Positions 21,713 through 32,700 of a stretch of 64,000 nucleotides of DNA are shown here, in pieces. The stretch lies in assembly GCA_026075535.2 (NCBI GenBank), contig AP026539.1, forward strand, positions 2,356,001 to 2,420,000. The letters run 5' to 3'. The notes under the pieces were generated by a model. That model searched no databases. It saw only the letters and a list, made by a program, of their open reading frames with translations, and had not been told where the DNA came from. The stretch is from Tricholoma matsutake (lineage: Eukaryota; Basidiomycota; Agaricomycetes; Agaricales; Tricholomataceae). Positions within the stretch are counted from its first letter, which is position 1, and every line of letters begins with the position of its first letter. Made by a program: the position numbers and the translations under genes.

Positions 21713-22852
21713 GTACTAATAATAAATATGCTACAATTCTATAAGTACATGGTGAGTACATAGAGTAAACATAAAGTAAGTAATATGAGTCTCACCTCAG
21801 TGTTTGTGAGTACCCAAACAACTGAGGGTAGATGACACAATGAAATACTCCAAATATGGGCACTGTGACCATAGTCGCACCTTACTGATGAATAATTCAA
21901 AATCAATTAAAATTAATCAAAAAAGGAAAGAGGGAAGAGAGGGAAGAAAGAAATCTTCTCTATACATGTAGCTCAATATCTTTGGATCTCAATGGCATGA
22001 AGCCAGTTGATGAGAAGTGTAACATAATAGGTAGTAGCATTTTAATAATAAATTTTCTCTGCCTGTGGCACCAATTTGCCTTCATCTTAAACTAACAGTT
22101 GAAATACAACTTCTTTCTTGAATGAGTTGTATCAACTGGAAAATATGGGGCTTCATGATAGCATAAATAACTGACTGGGAGTTGCAGACATTTCTATCTG
22201 GTACCAGAGTAATTGATTGCAGCCTTGTAGGCCTGTGGATTTGGAATTGGATGTTTTGGATCTGGGATCAAGTACTCTCTTCTTGCATCTGTTCTGCCAA
22301 AAAACCAGATGAATGCATTGCTATTTTCTTGCTAGTATCTGGTAATATTTACCTAGATTATTGTATTATTCACCTGTACAGAATTGTAGAACAGGCTAGA
22401 AACTGAATCATCACTCTTCAAGTTGTCAAACTCATCCAACCTGTAGACTTGCTCAAAGGTGGAGCACATGGCTTAGTGAGTGGTTTAGGCATGATCAGCC
22501 CTGATTTCGAAAGATTTGGGGTTGTTCAAGATGGCTGAAGTGGCCAATGAGGTCATGTTGGGCCACTTGTCCTGATTGCTGGTAGCTTTCTTGGTTGATC
22601 TAAAGCTTCATCTTCATTGTCTGGAAATAGTTTACACTTAAGAAGTGGCACAGAGGGGTCAGACACAAGTCTATCTGGAGATGAGGTAAGCAGGACATGG
22701 TCATTGTTTGGGATGGTGTTACTATGTTACTATATTGATATCTACCTATGCTACATAAGTAGCTAATGACATACTAAAAAGTAAGCCGCGATAGACCAAG
22801 TATATATGGAGAGTCCAAAAAACATCCACCAATACTGTATGTACTCGACTGT
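21713..22852. other. Stretch with no recognisable gene
   Basis: AT-rich, with stops in all frames. It may include the leader or LTR of the Copia copy whose gag ends at 21708, but no TG..CA pair or primer site can be fixed. The last 120 bases (from about 22730) are repeated near 24063. Confidence 0.4.
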
Positions 22853-23024
22853 CACAAGGCCAGCCTCATAATTTCTCTTTTCTGAAATATAGTTAGAAAT
22901 TCTTTGTGAAATATTATATTTGAGACTAAATTTCCACAAACAGAAATTTAGTCTCAAATATAATATTTTATAAAGAATTTCTAACTATATTTCAGAAAGG
23001 AGAAATTATGAGGCTGGCCTTGGG
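22853..23024. mobile_element. Short foldback MITE related to 13969-14383
   Basis: Starts CACAAGGCCAGCCTC and ends AGGCTGGCCTTGGG. Its arms match the MITE in Gypsy A copy 2 (TTAGAAATTCTTTGTG block), but it has only one palindrome of 172 bp. The outer bases and target duplication have decayed. It appears to be a deletion form, or the precursor of the doubled version. Confidence 0.82.
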
Positions 23025-23058
23025 CATGCAAAGAGTCCATTTCTATCCAAAATCAACA

Positions 23059-23461
23059 ATCATGTGATCTGACTATGGGTTGTGGGCCTGACAGGCGATG
23101 TATGCAATGATGAAGGAGCACGAGGCCTTTTGAGGGAAAACGATGTGTTGTCGCCAATGACAGGGTATGTAGTCATAGATAAAATGGAAGTTGAGGCAAT
23201 AGACATGCTGAATGGGCTGGAAGTGTGAGCAACAGTTTGGATGTCATGTGAAAACCCTGCAAGGCTCTTTGACATCTGCAGCAATACTGACAAAGTTGCA
23301 GCAAGTGACAGTGTGAGAGCAGAGTGAGTGGATTGGAAGGTGTGGATGGTGCAGAGGTTCTTTTTGCATAGCTGAAAGCGCGCACATGCAGCTGAATCTG
23401 CTCTGTTCAGAAGGCATTGATGCAGGTGAAATGGGGCATCATCATTATCAAAGAAAGAGGA
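23059..23461 (-). pseudogene. Open frame of unknown function, cut by a hAT-type MITE
   Basis: One minus frame stays open for about 130 codons and reads through FDNDDAPFHLHQC, LTLSLAATLSVLLQMSK and DNTSFSLKRPRAP. It is Ser/Thr/His-rich with no domain I recognise. The hAT MITE at 23463-23773 sits at its upstream side, and coding-like sequence seems to continue beyond it. It may be a gene fragment or chance. Confidence 0.3.
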
Positions 23462-23462
23462 T

Positions 23463-23773
23463 TAGGGAACTGCATGGGTTTTACCTGTGGGTTTCCCACA
23501 CTTTTACTTCCTAATTTATTCAATGAGTTTTGCATGAAAACTCATGAAAAAATGATTTCTGATAGCTATTCAATGAATGCTTGTGATACAAGGGACAAAA
23601 TAATTTATTTTTGACCTTGTCACATGACAGATGTCACCCAAATATTGTTTTATGTGTTAGATCACAAAGAGCCAACAAAAGGCTTCCAGAAAATCATTTT
23701 TTCATGATTTTTCATGCAAAACTCATTGAATATATTAGGAAATAAAAGCGTGGGAAACCCATGCAGTTCCCTA
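23463..23773. mobile_element. hAT-type MITE (311 bp, TSD AAGAGGAT)
   Basis: Perfect 8-bp duplication AAGAGGAT (23455-23462 and 23774-23781). Termini are TAGGGAACTGCATGGGTTT and its complement. The inverted arms extend about 95 bp (TTCAATGAGTTTTGCATG block), and the left arm has a 12-bp insertion relative to the right. No coding capacity. Confidence 0.92.
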
Positions 23774-23881
23774 AAGAGGATAGATGCCACCTGCTGAGAG
23801 GCCAGAGCAGCAGTGGAGTGCATGGCTTGAATAGTGGGGGGCTCGCAAGTGGGACATGTGAAGTTGGTGTCATGGTCACAT

Positions 23882-23882
<1 letters not shown>

Positions 23883-23920
<38 letters not shown>
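23883..23920. repeat. (GT)19 microsatellite
   Basis: Uninterrupted GT dinucleotides. A minus ORF with a run of His-Thr across it is an artefact of the repeat. Confidence 0.95.
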
Positions 23921-23922
<2 letters not shown>

Positions 23923-24037
23923 GAAACCTCGCATAAACAGAATTGAGCCTGTCAAATGTCAATGAAAGTCCTGTCCTCATAGCGGCTGGAACAAGCAACC
24001 AGCAAGCAACCAGGGCCCTATCCTGCACGAGCAGTGG

Positions 24038-24064
24038 GTTGTTGTTGTTGTTGTTGTTGTTGTT
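24038..24064. repeat. (GTT)9 microsatellite
   Basis: Uninterrupted GTT trinucleotides, directly left of the repeated segment at 24063-24134. Confidence 0.93.
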
Positions 24065-24134
24065 ACTACCTCTGCTACCTGAGTAGCTAAGGACATACTA
24101 ATAGTAAGCCTCAATAGACCAAGTAATAGAAAAA
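24063..24134 (+). repeat. Direct repeat of about 22731-22804
   Basis: Both carry the order CTACC, GCTAC, AGTAGCTAA, GACATACTAA, AGTAAGC, ATAGACCAAGTA with few differences, in the same orientation and 1.33 kb apart. They could be LTR remnants or a segmental duplication; no TG..CA boundaries or target duplication are visible. Confidence 0.55.
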
Positions 24135-24139
24135 ATGTC

Positions 24140-25254
24140 GGAGTAAGTATGAGTAAGTAAATAAAGGCACAGTTGTTGCCATGGCAGAAAATCAACAAGA
24201 TGCATTGCTCACATGAATACATGGGAGTGGGCAATCCCCGCATATCGCCGAAAGCGCTTGGCGATGCCATGTGATGCGTGTGCGTCATTCGACACTCCAA
24301 TGAGTGACCCAAGCAATTTCAAGTGGGCACAAAAGCACCACTGGCTCGGAGTTACTTTCAAGATCATTTAATATATATGTACAATAGTTCTGTTATGCTA
24401 GATGATCAATAAAAGACATATCTCAGCAAACACCAGCCAAAAACCCCCTTCAAATAGGCTGAAAACTCAAACCTATAGAACTCTTTGTATACTGATCATA
24501 CAGCTAAGGTCCTGGAGGCAACCCTTAGTGATTTTTTGTACTCTTCGCGTATCTGGAGGCCGTTTTTCTAAAATAGTGCTTCTTCATCATGAAACACCTC
24601 ATTTTGGGGTAGAATTTGCTGATTTAAATGGTTTAAATTAAAATTTTCGAATTTTGTGTCCAGAGGCTTATAGAGCACAAAATTTCGTTTGGACCACTCT
24701 CTCACACCTAAGCAATTCGTGTACTCTATGCTGAGTTCTATTCCTCAGAAGGGTTACCCACCACTGTAGTGTGTTCCCACAGTCATATGTGGCAACAACA
24801 TGCCGAAACTGCATGGTACAAGCATGTCATTTCATATATCATGGACAAACCACCCTGACTCATTTCTCCCTAATAGTTGTGTTACATTCATACAGATCTA
24901 TTCAGTCTTTTGTAGTCCTCAACAAAGCAGACCCACTTGGGTGGTGCCAAGTTGAGAAAGGGGGTGCATGTCCTATGACTGCCCCATTCCAGACAACTGT
25001 GTGGACCTGGAATTAGTACATTTCTGTAGATACCTTCACCATTATATCCAAGTTTGTAGATACACATTCTCTTTTGAGTCTGGGCAGTTGTGGACCAGAT
25101 CAAAGACGGGTGGTTATACAATACCATCTGGCAAAGAAGACAATCCAATATATTACTGTAACCATATTTCTGCAATTTCCCACCAAAGGTACAAATTACA
25201 TTATATTTGCATGCACTTGAAACTAATAATAATGAAATCTAGATTATTCAACAA
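24140..25254. other. Stretch with no recognisable gene
   Basis: No ORF with a known motif. A plus frame at 24968-25318 is open for about 115 codons but reads into the start of the next gene relic in a different context, and I see no family. 24420-24760 is unique AT-rich sequence. Confidence 0.4.
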
Positions 25255-28162
25255 CATGCCACCAAAAGCAGCTACTGCTTCCCGAAAGAAGAATATAGCT
25301 GTATTCAATGCAGCCTGACTGGACCTACCAACCCAACATCTCACTTCCAATCTTGATGGTGGAAACACTGAACTTGCAGCACAGCTTTCAGAGGCAAAGG
25401 CCACTATTGACACATTGCAAGCATCCAAACTGGCATTATCTAATCAAGTGTCTTTATTGGAGGCTGAGCTTTCCAAGGCTTTGGAGGTTTTAAAAGTAGA
25501 ACAATCTTGATCAGCTGAGCTTTACTGATGTTTCCATGTTGAACATCGTGCACGTCAGCATGGTGCAGCTCACAAGGACTTTCTTGAAAGTAAAATAGAA
25601 ATCCTTCAGGCAACTAATGCACAGCATCTTGCTGAACAAAAGCAGCTAATTTGTGATACTACTTCATGTGGTGAAAGTCTGGCACAGCTTGAAAAGAAGC
25701 ACTCCAATCAATCTACAGGATCAACTTTTCCATACTATGGATTGGTCTCAGATAGAGCTGGCTAAGGCTAAAGGAAAGCTTGCTCTGGCACAGAAAAATC
25801 TCAAACAATCATGATCTCAGGCTGCTTATTTTTCAAAGCATTGTGAGAATGCTACTACACTTTGACAGAAGGCTGTAATCCAGGCAAGAGAGAAGGCTCG
25901 ACAACAGGCCATTTGTGAAAAATCCACACATTCACTTTTACACAAGGGTGTTTACACCCAGGAAACTTGGAATCTTATGGAAGGATATGTTGCTAGCCAA
26001 ATTCAACTTGGCTTTGAAATGGCTGAAGCTGAAACACTAACAGGAAGTGGAGATGGTACTAGTCATCGGAATGTGCAGTATTATTCATGGCATATCAATC
26101 TGAAGGCTAGTGACTATGAATCATCTGATGGAGAAAAACAGCATGTCACACAGTTTTTGGGCATTACTCCATCCTTTGATAGCTCTAGCAAAGAGTCAAT
26201 CAAGGATTGGAACTTGGTGCTTGATTCTGTTGTTGATTTATATAATCGCTTGCCCTTGGGAAAACAACATGGATCACTTCAATGTACAGTCGATATCTTT
26301 GCCAAACTGGTTGGAATGATGACAGATCATTGTACAAAGGAAAAGAAGGATGCTCATATGCTGGAGGAGCTCAAAATGTCTGCTGCTTTACAGCAATTGG
26401 GTGAACAAAAGATTCTTGATTCTGATAATCAAGAACTTGTGCCAAAGTTCTATGCAAAATACCATGAGGTTGTTTCAAAGTCTGGTGGAACTGGTGCATG
26501 GAATGCTTTGCCTCTTGAAACACAGCAAGCTCATTTAGCAAGAATGTCTGAAGATCTTGTTATTGATCTAGGAAAGGATGTTTATGAAATGATGTCTGAT
26601 AAGGAAAAATGACATTTGACATACTTTGTTTGGGCTGGCTGTGGTTGCCACAAGGATTTGAATAGTGTTTGGGGTGGATATATTGCAATGTCAAAATGGT
26701 GGGAGGAGCACAAGCAAACACCTCCTATTCTACTTGCAAACTGTGACAATGCTGCTGTTCTTGCTGTCAGGCTGATATGGTATCTGATAGTAATACAATC
26801 ACACCAGCACAAGAACAAGCATTTGAAACTACAGCACATGGAGGAATCAAAGCAACTCAATTGGCAGGTGCACTTTTCAATCACAAGGATGACAAAAAAG
26901 GGCATCACAATATATTTCACTTCTGGTGGCAAGAAAATGTTGGGGGTGAATTTACTTTTCCTGATACATCCAATACACATTTTGGATCATACTGTGATGG
27001 TGCAAGCACTATTTTAGCCCATCTTTCACAATTTACAGCATATCTCAAATATTACCAACTTCAAAAAAGCACAAAGAAGTTCAACCATATGGAGCAGAAC
27101 TTCTGGAATGCAATTCATGATATTCCTACCCTTTCTGAGCTTGCTGTCTTATCACTCTATGCTCAATCAATCTCTCATCCATATATGCAAAGAGTTCATA
27201 CTCCTGGACAGAATGCACTTGAACTTGGTCCATACCATGCCAAGGTATTAGATCATATAGGAGAGATAATTCATAATCCTCATTTGCTCATTGGGCCATC
27301 TCCTTCATTTACAACTGCAGAACTCGATGGACAAAACTGGAATTCACCCAAAATCTTTGAAGCTGTTCATGAAAAAGTTTCCACATTTCCTCATATTCAT
27401 GGACTTCTTACTGCCTTCTTTGAAGGAGCAGAGGAGACATGGAAACAATTTACATCTGAGTTTGCACCTGGTGGACTAATTGATCAGTCTACAGTAGAAG
27501 AGAAGGAACATGCATGGATGCCAGCAACAAATGATGTCAATGAAGGTGCACTTGGTGCTTTTTGCATTCAAATGCAAATGAAGCCCCAGCTTACCATGAC
27601 AAATTATAATGCACTTGCAATGTTTGAACACAATAATACTCAAAACTTCATGAGTGCATTATTTACAGAACCTGGAGATTTCAAGTTTCTTCATGGGCAG
27701 GCTCATGCATATAAAGGAAAAGATTGGGCCAAACAAAAGGAAATGGTTCTATGTCAACAAGAAAAAAATGAGAAGCGAGAGGAGGCTGCAAATATACGGA
27801 AGAAAGCAGCAGCATGACAAAAAAAGGAAATTGAGGAACTTCAGTTGGAGTTGGGCAAGGATCAGATACAGAAGATGGTAGGAAACAATCTCAGAAAACA
27901 ACTTGGAGCATTTAGGAATGTGGGTGCTCCCAATCTTGACAAAGTATCTGCAAGAGCCAAAGTTGGAGACCTTAAAATTGCCCTTACTGGTGCAATTTTG
28001 TCTTTGGAAGCATGGCAGTGGCATTTGCCTGGTCATCAGATGGGAGAGGAAATAGGTGATGAAATTAGTGTGGAAGATCCAGAGGATGAAGGGGAGTTCA
28101 TTGACTTGAATGTGGTTGAAGATGATGGTACTTGTGAATGGGAGGATGATGATGATCTCTAA
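25255..28162 (+). pseudogene. Decayed large basidiomycete gene of a multi-copy transposase-like family
   Basis: Starts MPPKAATASRKK, runs through a broken coiled-coil region (25380-25960), then a long conserved part: GSGDGTSHRNVQYYSWHI (26050), WAGCGCHKDLNSVWGG (26630), FGSYCDGASTI (26990), PTLSELAVLSLYAQSISHPY (27130), FFEGAEETWKQFTSEF (27420), ATNDVNEGALGAF (27530), and an acidic tail ending EWEDDDDL. Two in-frame stops (26610, 27815) are TGA at likely Arg codons; one frameshift lies near 26780, more in the N-terminus. I know this conserved-block pattern from many-copy agaricomycete hypothetical proteins. The GDGT..H and HKD motifs could be a nuclease-fold core, but no function is established. 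Without the lesions it would be about 950 residues. Confidence 0.6.
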
Positions 28163-28529
28163 GATTAGAATGTAGTCATTTCTAGGCACTATTCCACTGT
28201 ATTTTGATGTAATAATGATCTATACTATATAATAACATAGCTACATATCTTTTTGAACTGGGAAGAACCATGTACAACCCAAAAACTGAGTGGAGACAGT
28301 GGGGTCACTGTTTTGGCCAAATTATTACATAAGCATCCAAATCTGGCTGACGCGGCTATAGCCGGCATTGCCCACAAACCGTGACTCCTTCGGAATCCGG
28401 AGTCGGGCCTCAAGGCTCAAACTAGTCAATGTGGGAATAATCACATCTTGTTGATCGCCATCTAACATCACAGGTAGGTGTTCATCTGTAATTTTACGCG
28501 AAGGTCGTAGTCTAAACCTACCCCCAGAT

Positions 28530-29123
28530 ATGACTTGGGCCGATACTATTCAAGAACAATTTGACCTCGTTGACCGCTTTACGACCGATGAAACCGAATA
28601 CTACGGGCCATACAATACTCTCTTGACAGACGTCTTTCCTCACGCAGAGCATTTTCAAATCGTTCCTCAGTATAAGGGACCCATAACCCCAGGCTCCATC
28701 GATTTTACTACCATTTACATCGTTCGCAAACGAAAGTGTCCTGTGTTTTTCATCGAGATCAAACCTTTCCCACACCTCGACGATATCTCCACTCGTGAAA
28801 AGGCAGACCAGCAGATGCGCGATCGATTCATCACCATCATTGGTAGGAACCTTGTCATTCCGAAACTGTACGGAATTAGTGCGATGGGCACTCGTTTTTC
28901 GGTTTACGAGTACAGCCAGAATACAAACATACTGCTGCCGCCTTCAATTACCCGCGATGCCATGTATGTGACTGACGTCGCTCCTGCTGATCGATGGAAT
29001 TATGAGCTATTAGAGAATGATGGGGAGCAAAAAATGAGGGAACTGGTTGCAGACGTGAAAGAAATGTGCGAGGAAATCAAAGCATGTGCGTGCCCACGTC
29101 TCTTCGTCGATGCTGCTCGATGA
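28530..29123 (+). CDS. Intact single-exon gene; possible PD-(D/E)XK nuclease-fold protein
   Basis: 197 codons without interruption from ATG to TGA. The pattern SIDFTTIYIVRKRKCPVFF then IEIKP (residues about 56-78) matches the D..(D/E)xK core of PD-(D/E)XK enzymes, followed by a helix with DQQMRDRF and a later GISAMGTRFSVYEY strand pair. Similar short single-exon proteins are common in Agaricomycetes, where I know of no assigned role. Unlike its surroundings it keeps many CpGs and has no decay, so it is probably expressed and under selection. An AATAAA-like AAAATAAAAG lies near 29238. It sits about 400 bp left of Gypsy B. A nuclease activity is inference. Confidence 0.65.
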   Translation: MTWADTIQEQFDLVDRFTTDETEYYGPYNTLLTDVFPHAEHFQIVPQYKGPITPGSIDFTTIYIVRKRKCPVFFIEIKPFPHLDDISTREKADQQMRDRFITIIGRNLVIPKLYGISAMGTRFSVYEYSQNTNILLPPSITRDAMYVTDVAPADRWNYELLENDGEQKMRELVADVKEMCEEIKACACPRLFVDAAR

Positions 29124-29450
29124 TGATTTTCCAAAAAGAAACAAACGTCATCTTGCTATCACTACGTTAGAGCTCTTTGAGGCTGTACCAATTTTTGTGT
29201 CTGAGAATGCTGTATTTGTATGATACATCTGCTGCAAAAAATAAAAGAGAAAATCTCAGTGGGGTTCTGAACCCCTTGCCCATGGTCATGGCTGTCCAGT
29301 GATTGATGTCGAAGGCTGTTTCGCCCGTTGCAAGTTGTGATCTTGGTCCTGGGATGAAGATGTATAGTAGTTACATAGCTTGCATGTGTGTAATATCATC
29401 CGGCAATTCTCGGAACCCTGGTGTTCAGTGATTGGACCATGCCAGTAATA

Positions 29451-29471
29451 TACTACTACTACTACTACTAC
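29451..29471. repeat. (TAC)7 microsatellite
   Basis: Uninterrupted trinucleotide run in the non-coding interval between the 28.5 kb gene and Gypsy B. Confidence 0.9.
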
Positions 29472-29533
29472 GTGCAAAGAAGCTCTTTGAAAATTTTCGC
29501 GAAATCCTGCCTTCTGAGCGTCACTGCTGTCAG

Positions 29534-29658
29534 TGTGATATAAGCGTGACGAATCACGGTTCTAGCACACTAAGTTCTAATGTCACTCGATAGACAGTTT
29601 AATGGGCTCGGAATTCTTCTTTACTAGTTACAAAACTGTTCGTTTATATAAGTAAGAA
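29534..29658 (-). repeat. Gypsy B 3' LTR, distal piece
   Basis: Matches 51457-51581. Differences from it (GACGAATCACGG against GATGAATCATGG, and others) are nearly all at CpG sites. The piece ends GTAAGAA at the Helitron junction. Confidence 0.93.
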
Positions 29659-29670
29659 CAAGCTTTTTGA

Positions 29671-29687
29671 ATGTGCCTTCGGCACAT
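29671..29687 (-). other. 3'-terminal hairpin of the Helitron
   Basis: ATGTGCC and GGCACAT pair over a 3-base loop. Its spacing (10 bases to CTTG and then the host T) is that of the Helitron 3' termination hairpin. Confidence 0.8.
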
Positions 29688-29791
29688 GGGTGATATTTAT
29701 ATTTATATCTACACATCTTTATATATGTGCTATGATACATTATATTATATACTATGATACATTATTGTACCCATCTTTATGTGCACTCTAT

Positions 29792-32700
29792 CTATACATT
29801 ATCTAGTAGTACTTCATTATATACAATATTTTTTGTTATTGCCTCCTCACTCGTACTTGCCCAGATGGCTTTGATGTTGTGAACTGATGTCACCTGAGAG
29901 ATTGCCACATAGAACTGCCCATGTGTAAAAACTGGAGTCCGCAGGTCAAGACCAACATGTCTGACAGACTGGCCCTGTGACTTGTTGATTGTCATCACAA
30001 AGGAGAGCTGCACTGGAAACTGCCTCCTAGTGAACTCAAAAGGCACTTGATCCTCAGTTGGTCGCAGTGTAATCCTTGGAATGAACACAGTCTCTCCAGC
30101 ATGATCCCCAGTAAGAAGCCATACCTCTAACACCCTGTTTCTCATCCTTGTGAGAATTCCTCTGCTCCCATTGCAGACACCATGCGCAGGATCCAGGTTC
30201 CGAAGCACCATCACTGGACAACCAATCTTGAGAGCTGTCTGAGCCAATGGCAGTCCCGAGCAGTTGATCGAGTTCAGGTACTCCACAGGGTACATGAGCT
30301 CTCCCTGGTCTTGTGTGTTGTTTGGAATTGAGTCAGCACTGTTAAACACCCTCTGCTGTCCAGGGAACTTGTGAAGGATATAAGCATTGAGGTCATCCAC
30401 ATCATCATTGTGGCTTGAGAGGATTGTCCGATCTGAGAAGTACTGGTCTAAGTGGTGTTGTGGATGATGGATGTCAGGATAGATGGCATCCATGAGGGAG
30501 GGGACCAAGTTCTCTGGGCACTTGAAATGGTCAGGAAGATGGATGTTGGCCTCATTGTCTGTGTGCATTCCATGACCAACCTCCAGCTGCCACCTTGCAA
30601 AGTTGCGCTCCTCTGCAACATCTCCACTCAAACGCATGTTCTGCTTGAGATGGAGCACCTGGATATTCCCCCAAAGAGCAGAGTGCTGCATGGAGACACT
30701 GACAGTCTGAGGACGTGATCCTCTGATGATAACAGGCAGAATCTCCTGAAAGTCCCCTCCAAAGATGATGGAGAGGCCACCAAATGGCTTGTCTGATCCA
30801 CGGATATCATGGAAGGGGCGATTGATAGACTCATGGATGTGACGATGCTGCATGGGGGCCTCATCCCAAATGACCAAGTCTGATGCACATATGAGCTCTG
30901 CATGCTTAGAAGTCTTTGAGAGGCCACATGTGGAGGACTCATGGATGGGAATGGGAATCTTGAATGTAGAGTGTGCAGTACGACCACCTTTGAAAAGAAG
31001 GGCAGCAATGCCTAAGGATGCAACACAGAGAACAATCTTAGCCTGGGAGCGAAGCCTGTAGCACAGAGTATTGTAGACATATGTCTTGCCAGTGCCTCCA
31101 GGGCCATGAAGGAAAAAGGTCTGGCCAGACTGAGTATTGACTGCAGCAAGAATTTCATCAAATGCCACCCTCTGATCCTGATTCAACCTTGCCTCATGCT
31201 CAGCTGCCAACACTGCTTGCTCCTCAGCATCGTACAACCTCTACTCATTGATGAGGTGGTTGCCAACCATGGCTTGCCAGTCCTGGGTATACGGAGGCAT
31301 AGTGGGCCAATCAGCAAGGGACTTGTTGGTATGAGAGAGAAGCCGGTCAATGAGGAAGAGGCCATAGTCCTGGACATCATCATCAGTGGGGTTGAGGCGG
31401 TTGTAGTCATGCTGAAGGCGGTAGCACAGGTCATCACAGATAAGAATCCAAAAGGTGTTCCAGAGTGCAGCAGGGTCAGAGGGCAGACAGTCACAAAGGA
31501 TGGTCACAAACAAATGGCAAAGCTGCTGACCTGTCTGCATGGACCTGGCCTCCTCTAGACACTGATGCCACTCCTGATCATCTTCTAACAGTCCACGGGC
31601 AAGGCAGGCCTCTCTAAAAGATGGTGCCTGTACATCTTGGAAGGTGAGGAGGTTCTCAAATGATGTTGGGCCCCTGACAGAGGTGAGAAGAAGGTGGAGA
31701 TAAAAGCACTCACTGGCAGTGGGGTGGACATAATACAGCCTGCCAACTGCAAAGCCATGTTGCCTGGGTTTCCACTTGCCAGTACTCTTGTGATACACAA
31801 ACTTGGAGGGATAGTCCTGGTACAGAAGGTCACCACCAACCTCTGGATATGCCAGGTTGGCCTTGAAGAATGCAGTGAGAGTGGTGTCTTTTGTGGCTGC
31901 TTGCTCGATGACCTGCTGCATAGTCTCTACTCTATCCTCACTCCATGTGACATTTTGCTCATTTGGAAGGTGGACATGGAGGCAAACAACATTGGGAGAG
32001 GCACTGTGCATGACAAAGTGGAAGAGACGCCAGAAGGACTTGCAGGCAGAAACAAAGCGGGCATCCAAGTACTGCCTAACCTCATTATCACAGGTGCCAA
32101 ACTGCATTGTGACCCGATCATGGCCCTTGTAAACATACTTGTAGATGTACTTCAAGGCCTTGATGGTGGAAATGACCTCAACATTGATGTGGCAGTGATA
32201 CTTCCATATAAGATAGGCACAGTAAGTGACAACCCAGCGATTGTCGACCTGCTTCCCCTGGACCTCAAAGGTCTGGCCAGTGTTGCGGTGCCTTGAAGAG
32301 GCATAAGAATCATCAGAGATGGTAGTGTGCTCTCTGAAGGGCTTGGGAAAGTTCTTGGAGCACTTGCCATTGACCAAGCATGGGGCATCAGCATTGTCAT
32401 TTTCAGCACCGCAGGGCTTGTGGACCATGAACTGCTTGACCAACTCGAGGAGCTCAGGATCATCAACAGGGAACTCACAAGAAAGAAGGCTGTCCACATC
32501 CTCTGGGGTGCAGAGCTTGGAAGCCTCATCAAGGAAGATGATGCAGTGCATGTGAGGAAGGCCACGCTTCTGGAACTCAATTACGAAGACATGACCAACA
32601 GCTTTGCCAAAGATGCCACGCTCAATGTCCTTGATCAGCTCCCTGCGCTTTGCCTCAAAAGCCCAAACTGCCAAGTCAGGACGGTCTGCTGGATCCTGAC

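Noticed and set aside
22058..22082. Possible Copia primer-binding site (TTGGTGCCACAGGC on the minus strand)
   Set aside because: Only partial match to initiator tRNA and no LTR boundary next to it.
23662..23955. Minus ORF with a His-Thr repeat
   Set aside because: A translation of the (GT)19 microsatellite and of the arm of a MITE.
28380..28415. Inverted GACTCC/GGAGTC near 28384-28406 as a transposon end
   Set aside because: Six-base arms only, no partner end and no duplication; likely chance.
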